Assembly: GCA_003278045.1 (NCBI GenBank)
Contig: QCHG01000006.1
Location: 1 to 64,000 of the forward strand
DNA: 64,000 nt
Direction of reading: 5' to 3'
Origin: Prochlorococcus sp. AG-402-A04
GTDB taxonomy: Bacteria > Cyanobacteriota > Cyanobacteriia > PCC-6307 > Cyanobiaceae
Under the pieces are notes generated by a model. It did no database searches and had not been told where the DNA came from. It saw nothing but the letters and a program-made list of their open reading frames with translations. The position numbers were made by a program, and so were the translations under genes. This document shows, piece after piece, positions 11,050 to 20,441 of the stretch (position 1 is its first letter; each line of letters opens with the position of its first letter).

Positions 11050-12636
11050 ATGAGTCAAATAATTTTAAAAAAAGAACGAGATCCTTCAATATTAATTTTG
11101 GATTTCGGATCCCAATATTCTGAATTGATTGCAAGAAGAATTAGAGAAACTAATGTTTTCTCCCTTGTTGTAAGTAATTACATTTCAATTGAGGAAATTA
11201 AAAATATTAACCCTCAAGGGATTATTTTGAGTGGAGGCCCAAATTCTGTATATGAACAAAATGCGCCTAAGTGTGATAAAAAAATTTTTAATTTAGGAAT
11301 TCCTATTCTTGGCATATGCTATGGAATGCAATTAATGGTCAAAGAACTTGGAGGATCTGTTATTTCAGCAACCAAAAGAGCTGAATATGGTAGAGCACCA
11401 ATAAATATAGACCATGAATCTGACCTCCTTTCTGATGTAGAAGATAAATCTATTATGTGGATGAGTCATGGCGATTCTATTAATTGTTTGCCTGATGGAT
11501 TTAATAAAATTGCTTTTACTGAGAACACAATCCATGCAGCAATTTCAAATGATGTAAAGAAATTATTTGGCGTACAATTTCATCCTGAAGTTATTCATTC
11601 AGAGTTTGGGATGACGGTAATTAAAAATTTTGTTTATAAAATTTCTGGTTGTGCAGCTGATTGGACAACCGAAACCTACATAGAGGAAACTATTCCCAGG
11701 ATAAGAGAGCAAGTTGGTAATAAAAAAGTTTTGCTTGCCTTATCTGGAGGAGTTGATTCGTCTACTCTTGCTTTTCTTCTCAATAAAGCTATTGGAAATC
11801 AGCTTACATGCATGTTTATAGACCAAGGTTTCATGAGAAAAGGTGAACCAGAATTTTTAATGAATTTTTTTGATAAGAAATTTCACATAAAAGTTGAATA
11901 TATTAATGCAAGGGAAAGATTTATTGCCAAATTAAAAGGTATTACTGATCCAGAACAAAAAAGAAAAATTATAGGTGAAGAATTTATTAGAGTATTTGAG
12001 GAAGAAAGCAATAGATTGGGACCTTTTCAGTATTTAGCCCAAGGTACTCTTTATCCTGATGTTATTGAAAGTGCAGGAACTAATATTGATCCAAAAACAG
12101 GAGAAAGAATAGCTGTGAAAATAAAGAGTCATCATAATGTGGGTGGATTGCCAAAAGATTTACAATTTAAATTAGTTGAGCCATTAAGAAAACTTTTTAA
12201 GGATGAAGTCCGAAAAGTCGGCGCTGCTTTAGGTTTGCCGGATGAAATTATAAAAAGGCATCCATTTCCAGGACCAGGATTAGCTATAAGAATTTTGGGA
12301 GAGGTGAATAATGAAAAACTTGATTGTTTAAGAGATGCAGACTGGATAGTAAGAGATGAAATTAAAAAATCAGGTCTTTACAATGATATTTGGCAAGCTT
12401 TTGCAGTATTGCTACCTGTAAAAACAGTAGGAGTTATGGGTGATAAAAGGACTTATGCATGGCCAATAGTTTTACGTTGTGTATCTAGCGAAGATGGTAT
12501 GACAGCCGATTGGTCAAAAATTCCTTTTCAGATTTTGGAGAGGATTGCAAATAGAATCGTAAACGAAGTAAGTTCAGTTAATAGAGTTGTTTATGATATT
12601 ACAAGCAAACCTCCTGGAACTATTGAGTGGGAGTAA
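11050..12636 (+). CDS. guaA: GMP synthase (glutamine-hydrolysing)
   Basis: GATase CYGMQL, FHPEV; PP-loop SGGVDSS; C-terminal [17 protein letters not shown]. Confidence 0.99.
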   Translation: MSQIILKKERDPSILILDFGSQYSELIARRIRETNVFSLVVSNYISIEEIKNINPQGIILSGGPNSVYEQNAPKCDKKIFNLGIPILGICYGMQLMVKELGGSVISATKRAEYGRAPINIDHESDLLSDVEDKSIMWMSHGDSINCLPDGFNKIAFTENTIHAAISNDVKKLFGVQFHPEVIHSEFGMTVIKNFVYKISGCAADWTTETYIEETIPRIREQVGNKKVLLALSGGVDSSTLAFLLNKAIGNQLTCMFIDQGFMRKGEPEFLMNFFDKKFHIKVEYINARERFIAKLKGITDPEQKRKIIGEEFIRVFEEESNRLGPFQYLAQGTLYPDVIESAGTNIDPKTGERIAVKIKSHHNVGGLPKDLQFKLVEPLRKLFKDEVRKVGAALGLPDEIIKRHPFPGPGLAIRILGEVNNEKLDCLRDADWIVRDEIKKSGLYNDIWQAFAVLLPVKTVGVMGDKRTYAWPIVLRCVSSEDGMTADWSKIPFQILERIANRIVNEVSSVNRVVYDITSKPPGTIEWE

Positions 12637-12708
12637 GTCTTCAAAATTTTAAAAAAATTTAAAATTCTTTATTTAAGCAAGAAATCTTTAAATGAGATTT
12701 AAAACATA

Positions 12709-13422
12709 ATGCCCGATATTATTAAATTAAGTCGATCTACAGTTGAGAAATATCTTAGTTGTCCAAGATGTTGTGTACTGGACAAAAAATATCAAATTAA
12801 GCCGCCATCATTACCATTTACTTTAAATATAGCTGTAGATAATTTATGTAAAAATGAATTTGATTATTATAGAAAAATTCAGGAGCCCCACCCTTTATTT
12901 ATTGAACATGGAATTGATGCTGTACCTTTCAAACACAAAGATTTAGAACGTTGGAGAAGTAATTTTCAAGGGATAAGATATAAGTCAATTGAACACAACT
13001 ATGACTTTGGTGGAGCTGTAGATGATATTTGGCAGAAAAAAAATGGTCATCTTATTATCGTTGATGTAAAAGCAACATCTAGAAATAATTTTGATTGGTT
13101 TGAGACTTTTAATAAATACGAATATGCAAAAGCTTATAAAAGACAGTTAGAAATGTATCAGTGGTTGTTTAAAAAAAATGGTTTTCAAGTAGCTAAAGAA
13201 GCTTATCTTTTATATTTTAATGGAAAGAAAAATGAAGAGTTTTTTAATAACAAATTAAATTTTGACGTACATCTAATTAAATTAGATTGTTCTACTTCAT
13301 GGGTAGAAAATAAGATAATTGATACGGTCAATTTATTACGTTCGAATAATTTCCCCAAACCCTCCTTAAATTGTGAATATTGTAATTATTTAAAGAAACG
13401 TTGGCAGTTGTCTAAAACTTAA
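12709..13422 (+). CDS. PD-(D/E)XK nuclease superfamily protein, Cas4/RecB-like
   Basis: LSRSTVEKYLSCPRCC..., GGAVDDIW...IIVDVKATS (D...DxK), QLEMYQWLF, C-terminal CEYC. Confidence 0.7.
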   Translation: MPDIIKLSRSTVEKYLSCPRCCVLDKKYQIKPPSLPFTLNIAVDNLCKNEFDYYRKIQEPHPLFIEHGIDAVPFKHKDLERWRSNFQGIRYKSIEHNYDFGGAVDDIWQKKNGHLIIVDVKATSRNNFDWFETFNKYEYAKAYKRQLEMYQWLFKKNGFQVAKEAYLLYFNGKKNEEFFNNKLNFDVHLIKLDCSTSWVENKIIDTVNLLRSNNFPKPSLNCEYCNYLKKRWQLSKT

Positions 13423-13502
13423 TATGAATAGGATAATTTTTTATATTTCTGGAAAAATAGTGAATAAAAGATAATCTTTAATTAGATTATTAATTTAGGC
13501 TC

Positions 13503-14111
13503 TTGATAAAATCGAAAAATTCTGAAAGAAAGATAACTAATCATCTTCAACAAGATGTAGTGAAGTTATCTGGTAAAACAATTTTTATTAATCCTTTTTT
13601 ATATTGGCGGAGATTCGACGAAAACACTAATAGATGGCTTAGAGAACCTGGTCAAATGTCAGAGGATCAAATCTCACCAAATAGGAACCGTTTTTATCCA
13701 GAAATAGAGTGGGCTGATTTAAGTCATGAGCAAAAGCTTATAAAAGATGCAACTGTAGAGATGTTTTTAAAAACTCTTGAATTGATAAGTACATTTCATC
13801 CTTATCTTAGTTCCGGACAACTATTAGAAGTGGAGAGAAAAATGGCAATTATAAAAAAGATTCCATTTGAAAAGTGGGTGACAAAATCTTTTGCCAAAAA
13901 AGCAAGATTGCTAGAAAACGAAAAAAGAAAATTTGAAAGAGAAAGATTTTATAGTAGCTGGAAGGAATGGTTTAGTTTAGCAAATACTCAACAAGCCCTT
14001 TTGCCGTTAATAGTAACTATATTTGTTTCTGCATTTATTGGATGGTCTTTAGGGATATCAAAGAATAGTTGTAATCCTTATTTTGAACAAAATATAGAAC
14101 AATTAAAATAA
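13503..14111 (+). CDS. Conserved-type hypothetical protein with C-terminal TM helix
   Basis: 202-aa ORF; LIVTIFVSAFIGWSLGI TM segment near C-terminus; start uncertain (non-ATG). Confidence 0.65.
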   Translation: MIKSKNSERKITNHLQQDVVKLSGKTIFINPFLYWRRFDENTNRWLREPGQMSEDQISPNRNRFYPEIEWADLSHEQKLIKDATVEMFLKTLELISTFHPYLSSGQLLEVERKMAIIKKIPFEKWVTKSFAKKARLLENEKRKFERERFYSSWKEWFSLANTQQALLPLIVTIFVSAFIGWSLGISKNSCNPYFEQNIEQLK

Positions 14112-14217
14112 TTTCTTTTGATATTTTTAGTGTCTAAGCTAATAAAAATTTTGAAAAAATAAATTTATTATTTAGAATTCTATTAATAGAAATAATTTCC
14201 TAAAAAATATAAGTGTT

Positions 14218-14361
14218 ATGAGTGAAAATTCAAATTCAAATTATATTGAAAAAGATGAGTTTAATCTTAATAATGAGGACAGTGATTATAAAGATTTAAT
14301 CACTAGACTTAATGAGATAAAATCAACCATTTCTTTATTAGAAAAAACAATGTTTAAATAA
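14218..14361 (+). CDS. Small hypothetical acidic protein (47 aa)
   Basis: ATG MSENSNSNYIEKDEFNLNNEDSDYKDLITRLNEIKSTISLLEKTMFK stop; fills the gap before PBP2; not in ORF track. Confidence 0.5.
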   Translation: MSENSNSNYIEKDEFNLNNEDSDYKDLITRLNEIKSTISLLEKTMFK

Positions 14362-14372
14362 ATTTTATATTT

Positions 14373-16163
14373 TTGATAAAAACAGGTCCTAATAAAAAAC
14401 TTATTTCATTAAAGAGACAACCTTTAGTCTTACTTATTTTTTCTTCCATATCATTTTTATTGATTCTATGTAGGTTAATTTTTTTACAACTTTTAAATTA
14501 TGAATCTTTTAAGAAGATGTCAGATGAGAATAGAATCAGACTGATTGCTGCACAGCCAATACGCGGAAGAATTCTAGATAAAAATGGTTATGTTTTAGCA
14601 GATAGTAGAGTGAAATATTCTTTAATAATAAAGCCTCAATCTGTTAATAAAAGCAATTGGGAAAACCATAAGTCAAATATTTCTAACGTTTTAAATATTG
14701 AAAGTAATGTAATTCAAAAAAAATACTCTGATGGTTTAAAAAATCAAAAACTTTCAGTAATTATCCTTGATGATTTAAATGTAGATCAATTAATAAAATT
14801 TAAGGAGAATGAAGGCAACTTAAATAGTTTTGAAGTAGCTACCAAATTAATTAGAAATTATCCTTATAGATCCCTTGCTGCTCATGTAATTGGTTATACT
14901 CAGCCAATTACTGAATTAGAATATAAATTCTTATCTAAGAATGGTTATAAATTAAATGACTTAATTGGTAGAACTGGAATTGAATATGTTTACGAAGATT
15001 ATATAAGAGGTGAATGGGGGGGGGAAATGGTTGAAGTAAATTCATTAGGAAAATTTCAAAGATCATTGGGTATAAGACCTCCAGTACGAGGTAATGATAT
15101 TGAACTAACAATCGACCTTAATCTGCAATTAGTTGCTGAGGAAGTTCTTAAAGATAAAAAAGCTGGAGCCATAATAGTAATGGATCCAAGAGATGGCGCC
15201 ATAAGAGCAATGGCAAGTAAGCCTACATTTGATTTAAATTTTTTCTCAAAGAATTTCAAACCTCAGAAAGAATATAATAAAATTTTTAATTCTCCTGAAA
15301 AACCTTTATTTAATAGAGCATTAAATGCTTACGATCCAGGAAGCGTTTGGAAAATTGTAACGGCTTTAGCTGGCTTGGAAAGTGGAAAATTCCCTAGAGA
15401 AACTATGTTAGATACGAAACCATGTATAACTTATGGGAGCCAATGTTTTAGAGAGCATAATGATTTAGGTTTTGGGGTAATAGGTTATGAAGATGCTTTA
15501 AGAGTTTCTAGTAATACATTTTTTTATCAAATAGGTTATGGAGTAGGAGTTGATGAAATTTATAAGGTCTCACGAAAGCTTGGCTTTAATTCTTTATCTG
15601 GAATTGAAATTTCTGAACAAGAAAATATAGGATTAGTAGCTAGTAGTCAATGGGCTAAAGAAGGCAGAGGATGGGGGCAACCAGGAAGAACCCCTTGGGT
15701 TCCAGAAGATATTGCGAGTATGTCTATTGGACAATTTGTTGTGCAAGTTACCCCTATTCAAATAGCTAGAGCATATGCAGCAATTGCAAATGGAGGTTAT
15801 CTAGTTAGTCCATATTTAGTTAAAAAAGATGAAGAAAATCTTACAGATAAAAAACTTACTAAAATTGATATTGATTCAAATAATATTCAATTGATAAAAA
15901 GTGGTCTCAGGAAAGTAGTAGAGTCTGGTACAGGAGTATCAATTAATTATGGAGTTTCAAATTTACCTCCAGTTTCAGGAAAAACTGGAACTGCGGAAGA
16001 TGGTGAAGGTGGATTAGATCACGCTTGGTTCGTTTGCTTTACTCCCTCTGAAAAAAGCGAATTACTTGTAGTTGCTTTTGCACAAAATACTCCTGGTGGG
16101 GGATCTGTTCATGCATTGCCTATGGCAAGAGAAATTTTGAAAGTTTGGAATAAAAAAGAATAA
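14373..16163 (+). CDS. Penicillin-binding protein 2 / peptidoglycan transpeptidase
   Basis: N-terminal TM, RGRILDKNGYVLA, transpeptidase DPGSVWKI, SSNTFFYQ, SGKTGTAE motifs. Confidence 0.93.
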   Translation: MIKTGPNKKLISLKRQPLVLLIFSSISFLLILCRLIFLQLLNYESFKKMSDENRIRLIAAQPIRGRILDKNGYVLADSRVKYSLIIKPQSVNKSNWENHKSNISNVLNIESNVIQKKYSDGLKNQKLSVIILDDLNVDQLIKFKENEGNLNSFEVATKLIRNYPYRSLAAHVIGYTQPITELEYKFLSKNGYKLNDLIGRTGIEYVYEDYIRGEWGGEMVEVNSLGKFQRSLGIRPPVRGNDIELTIDLNLQLVAEEVLKDKKAGAIIVMDPRDGAIRAMASKPTFDLNFFSKNFKPQKEYNKIFNSPEKPLFNRALNAYDPGSVWKIVTALAGLESGKFPRETMLDTKPCITYGSQCFREHNDLGFGVIGYEDALRVSSNTFFYQIGYGVGVDEIYKVSRKLGFNSLSGIEISEQENIGLVASSQWAKEGRGWGQPGRTPWVPEDIASMSIGQFVVQVTPIQIARAYAAIANGGYLVSPYLVKKDEENLTDKKLTKIDIDSNNIQLIKSGLRKVVESGTGVSINYGVSNLPPVSGKTGTAEDGEGGLDHAWFVCFTPSEKSELLVVAFAQNTPGGGSVHALPMAREILKVWNKKE

Positions 16164-16185
16164 AATTTTATTAGGTTTTAAATGT

Positions 16186-16710
16186 TCATGTTTTTAATTT
16201 TTTCATTTGTAAAAGTCTTTGAATAATATCTTCAATAGTTTTTGTATCTATAGGTTTACTATATGAGGACAAAAGTTGTCTTCCTAATACTTGACTTCCT
16301 AAATGCACTAATTGAATGCGTAATGAGGTAAGCAGTTCTAAACCTATACCACCAGAAAATGTTGCAATTGCAATCGGTTGACCATTAAATAAATTCCTAA
16401 AGTCATCACCTGAAATAGAAAGCCATGCTATGAAGTTGGAGAGAATGGGAGGTATGGATCCATTATATTCAGGCGCACAAATCACCCATCTTTCAATCTT
16501 GAAAAGCTTTTTTTTTAATTCTTCTATTTCTTCTGGAATATTTTCTTTGCTGTGAATTCTTGGATTAAATAATGGAATATCAAGAGTGGTAAGATCTAAA
16601 ATTTCAGAACTTAATTTAAGTTCATTACTTTTTTCAAGAAATTTTTCAGAAAGTTCTAGGTTTTTACCACAACTAGCAGTAATTATTATTAGATCTTTTG
16701 TTTCAGTCAT
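16186..16710 (-). CDS. NADPH-dependent FMN reductase-like flavoprotein
   Basis: VICAPEYNGSIPPILSNFIAWLS, AIATFSGGIG typical of the family. Confidence 0.85.
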   Translation of the reverse strand: MTETKDLIIITASCGKNLELSEKFLEKSNELKLSSEILDLTTLDIPLFNPRIHSKENIPEEIEELKKKLFKIERWVICAPEYNGSIPPILSNFIAWLSISGDDFRNLFNGQPIAIATFSGGIGLELLTSLRIQLVHLGSQVLGRQLLSSYSKPIDTKTIEDIIQRLLQMKKLKT

Positions 16711-16727
16711 GAATTAGATAAATAAAT

Positions 16728-18530
16728 TTAATAGTTAGCACCTGTTTTGCGGTGATGAACTGCCGTTAGACTATCGGATTTTAATACATTACCGTGTAGT
16801 ACTTCGGCGTAAATTACCCAATGATCTCCACATTCCATCCTCTCTTTTACATAAGCATCTAACCATGCAAGCGATTCAGGAATGATTATCTGTTGATTAG
16901 GAGTTAATTCAATATTTATTCCTTCAAATCTATCTTCTCCAGGTGCAAAGGGCTTTGTAAATTTTTTTAAAGGTTCTTTAAAATCTTTTTCACCAAGAAT
17001 ATTTAAGGCGAATGAATCTCCTATTTGCAGAAGAGACTCTACCGATCTATCTTTTGCTACTGCAATACTTAACCCTGGCGGAGAAAAACTTGCTTGACTA
17101 ACCCAAGATGCAAGCATAGCTCCTTTAATATTATTCTCATCTTTGCCTTTAGAGGCTGTCAGGACGCAAAGTGAACCAATTACTCTTCCAAGAGCTTGTA
17201 GCTTTGGATCCGTTTTGCTTGTAATCATTCCAGTATCGGATTTTCTGGGTTTTTTCTTTGCTTTTTTTATAATTTTTCTTCCAAAGTGCGTTCCTATTTC
17301 TTCTAATTCTTTAATCTTTGGTTTATTTGGACTGAATTTAATCCTTATAGGGTCAAAACTAAACTTAAAACCACCGTCTTTTAATTTTGATTCGAGTAAA
17401 TCTATAGCTTCGCCGCTCCAGCCAAAACTGCCAAAAATTCCCACTGGCTTATCTCTGTTACCCTCTGCTAATAATGTTCCTAGTGCACTAACTATTGGAG
17501 TAGGGGCGTGCCCCCCAATTGTGGGAGATCCTATTAAATATCCATCAGCATTTTGGATGGATTTTATAAGTACATCATTTGATGTAAATTCACAATTAAT
17601 ACTTTGTACTTCAACAGAAGTTCTATTTATCCCTTTGGCCAAAGCATCACCTATGGAGGCTGTATTTCCATAAGCACTTGCATAAATAAGAGCGATTTTA
17701 GGATTATTTGTTGAGAGATTTTCACCCCATCTAATGTAGTCATTTAAAAAGCTTTTTAAGCTATATTCGATAGCTGGACCGTGTAATGGTGCAATAGTTT
17801 TAATGTCATAATCTGAAATTTTTTCAGTTATTGATACTACTTGATTAGACATTGGTGCCATCAAACAATCATAAAAGTGTTTTCTATCAATTTCTGTACT
17901 AATTCGATTTGTCTCAGACCAATATTCAGATGCAATGTGTGCAGAGAAAATTTTTTCACTTAGAAGTATTTCTTGATTACGTTCATAAATTATTAGTCCT
18001 CCAGGCCAACGTGCAGTTGGAATAGGAATTAACTCTAGTGAGATGTTGTCTAATTCTAAATTAAGTTCTTTTTTGATTATGTTAATTTCAGGTAATTGAA
18101 TATCAACGAATTCTTTTAAGTTAGGATTTCTTTGATTCCAAAGTTCGCTAATAAGTTTATAACCTGGATTAGAGCAAGTTATAGTTAAGTCTTTAAATTG
18201 CTTACTAACGTTTTTTATAGTTTCTATGATTTGGGGATTTATATGTCCAGAGATGACGTTAATCTTTTCTAATTTATATTGATTAAAAAAGTTAGATATT
18301 ATCTCATTAAATGAATTTAAATATTGTTTCTCAGGTGGATGAATAATAAAAAGTTCATCATGACTTCTAATGAAAAAAGTATTAAAAGAGGTTCCTTTTT
18401 CAAGGTTAAATTCAAGTTCAAATCTTTCTTTATTTTGGTCTAAGAATCTTACACAAGAAAAATTTTCTGTAATTTCAAATTCTGATAAGTTTTGATTTTC
18501 TGCAAGTAAGCCTATATTAATTTCTGACAT
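16728..18530 (-). CDS. Flavodiiron protein with degenerate diiron site (Flv1-type)
   Basis: Lactamase-like, flavodoxin (IYASAYGNTASIGDALAKGI) and flavin reductase (SWVSQASFSPPGLSIAVAKDRSVESLLQIGDSFALNILGE) modules; HxExDH replaced by GHINPQII. Confidence 0.9.
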   Translation of the reverse strand: MSEINIGLLAENQNLSEFEITENFSCVRFLDQNKERFELEFNLEKGTSFNTFFIRSHDELFIIHPPEKQYLNSFNEIISNFFNQYKLEKINVISGHINPQIIETIKNVSKQFKDLTITCSNPGYKLISELWNQRNPNLKEFVDIQLPEINIIKKELNLELDNISLELIPIPTARWPGGLIIYERNQEILLSEKIFSAHIASEYWSETNRISTEIDRKHFYDCLMAPMSNQVVSITEKISDYDIKTIAPLHGPAIEYSLKSFLNDYIRWGENLSTNNPKIALIYASAYGNTASIGDALAKGINRTSVEVQSINCEFTSNDVLIKSIQNADGYLIGSPTIGGHAPTPIVSALGTLLAEGNRDKPVGIFGSFGWSGEAIDLLESKLKDGGFKFSFDPIRIKFSPNKPKIKELEEIGTHFGRKIIKKAKKKPRKSDTGMITSKTDPKLQALGRVIGSLCVLTASKGKDENNIKGAMLASWVSQASFSPPGLSIAVAKDRSVESLLQIGDSFALNILGEKDFKEPLKKFTKPFAPGEDRFEGINIELTPNQQIIIPESLAWLDAYVKERMECGDHWVIYAEVLHGNVLKSDSLTAVHHRKTGANY

Positions 18531-18546
18531 TTTAAAGACTTATTTT

Positions 18547-20322
18547 TTAATAGTGATTAGCAACTTTTCTGTGATGAACTGCTGTCTTGCATGATAAGTC
18601 AGAAACATTACCATTTTCAACAATTCCGTAAATTATCCAATGGTCTGGAGTCTCGAGCCTGGAACTAACTTTACAATCTAAAAAGGCGAGTGAATCTGAA
18701 AGAACTGGTCCTCCTTCTGCGATATTGCTAATTACATCTACATCTGCAAATCTATCAGCTCCAGGGGCAAATCTTTTTAAAAAATGTCTGAACATTTTTT
18801 GATAGTTATCTTCTCTCAGAATATTCACAACAAAACCTTTCCCAACTTGCATATATGATTCAATAGCTCTATCTTTTGCTACTGCAACTGTAATACCTGG
18901 TGGAGAAAAGCTTGCTTGACTAACCCAACTTGCGACCATTGCACTTTGTCTAAATGTAGAACCTTCGCCTTGGCTCGCTGTAACTACATATAATCCACCA
19001 CTTAATCTCCCTAACGCTTTATCTAAATTTGAATCAAGGCTCTTCATAGAGGCAATATTCTTCTTTTTATTGATCAATTGACCCAAGTCAGTTCCAGCTT
19101 CTTCGAATTGCTGATAAACAATGGGATCTGGAATATTTTTAACTCTTAAGGGAGAGAAAGCTTCTTTTTGACCAAGTTCTCTTAATTTATTTGCTAAGGA
19201 ATCTATAGGCTCATCATTTCCACCAAATGCATCATAAACTGCAGTAAATTGCTTTGGTTTTAGTGCTGCAAATAAAGTACCGAGAGATTCTTTTAATTCA
19301 TTATCTGAGTCTACTGGCCATGTGGGAATGACTACTGCTTTTGATTCGGAAATTAAACTTGTTAATTCCTGCGGGTCAGAAGATCTTAAATCAATTAACT
19401 GAACCTGAGCATCTGCTTTGCTTATTCCATGAGATATCGCTTGACTTAGTCGATCACAATAACCATAGTCGCTTATGTAGCAGACTGACACAAAATCATT
19501 GCCTTTGCTTTTATTTCTACTCCATTCAAGATATTTTCCTTTCCAAAAATTGACCTGATTATGGAGCAGAGGCCCATGACCAACAGCTATTGTTTTTAAT
19601 TCAGGTAGCTTATCTATTCTTTTAATTGCCTGCATGACGCTTCTAGCGTTTGGACCCATAAGGCAATCGTAATAAAAACGGAAATCATCATATATTTCTT
19701 TTTGATCAGTGTCAAAAAATTCGTCAGAACAATAATGGAGTCCAAATGCATCGCATGTATATAGAACATTTGTGCTGTGATCATATGAAAATATGGTATC
19801 TGGCCAATGTAAATTTGGTGCACTTATAAATTCAATATTATGTTCTAAACCACTACTAGGATTAGTTCCGAGATTTAAAAACTCTCCACTCTTAACCTCT
19901 TGACGTTTAAAGGGAATATGTATTTGGTCTTCAATAAATTTAAGTGCTAATTTTGATCCAACTACTGTGATATTTTGGTTTAATTCTAAAAGATTACCTA
20001 TTAAACCAGAATGATCAGGTTCTGTATGGCTAGTAATTAGATAATCAACTTCTTGCGGATTTACCTTTTTCAGTAATTCTTCAAACCATAATTCTTCAAA
20101 CTTTGCGTGACTAGTATCAATAATTGCTAGTTTCTCGCCTTTAATAATAAAACTATTGTAAGTAGTTCCATTTCTTAAACCAAATTCAATATCAAATCTA
20201 CTGCGATCCCAATCCAAAGATCTTATGGCACAAGAATCATCAGCAAAGTTTTGAGATTGAACCGTCAACTTGTTATTAGTTTGTGCCAATTTAAAATTAC
20301 TTGTCTGGGCAGAGGCTATCAT
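18547..20322 (-). CDS. Flavodiiron protein with canonical diiron ligands (Flv3-type)
   Basis: TSHTEPDHSGL, PNLHWPDT, CDAFGLHY, GHGPLL ligands plus flavodoxin and flavin reductase modules. Confidence 0.93.
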   Translation of the reverse strand: MIASAQTSNFKLAQTNNKLTVQSQNFADDSCAIRSLDWDRSRFDIEFGLRNGTTYNSFIIKGEKLAIIDTSHAKFEELWFEELLKKVNPQEVDYLITSHTEPDHSGLIGNLLELNQNITVVGSKLALKFIEDQIHIPFKRQEVKSGEFLNLGTNPSSGLEHNIEFISAPNLHWPDTIFSYDHSTNVLYTCDAFGLHYCSDEFFDTDQKEIYDDFRFYYDCLMGPNARSVMQAIKRIDKLPELKTIAVGHGPLLHNQVNFWKGKYLEWSRNKSKGNDFVSVCYISDYGYCDRLSQAISHGISKADAQVQLIDLRSSDPQELTSLISESKAVVIPTWPVDSDNELKESLGTLFAALKPKQFTAVYDAFGGNDEPIDSLANKLRELGQKEAFSPLRVKNIPDPIVYQQFEEAGTDLGQLINKKKNIASMKSLDSNLDKALGRLSGGLYVVTASQGEGSTFRQSAMVASWVSQASFSPPGITVAVAKDRAIESYMQVGKGFVVNILREDNYQKMFRHFLKRFAPGADRFADVDVISNIAEGGPVLSDSLAFLDCKVSSRLETPDHWIIYGIVENGNVSDLSCKTAVHHRKVANHY

Positions 20323-20441
20323 AGGATAATTAGCTTTATAAATTAACTTTAGTTATATAGAATATAAATTCGCGTGATTATCTTTGCGAAATAACCGAAA
20401 TTACGCTTTTCTTTAATTTTTACACTTCTTATTCTGGATAA

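Noticed and set aside
17143-17673. 176-aa + strand ORF
   Set aside because: Antisense to the well-supported flavodiiron gene; composition typical of complementary-strand ORFs
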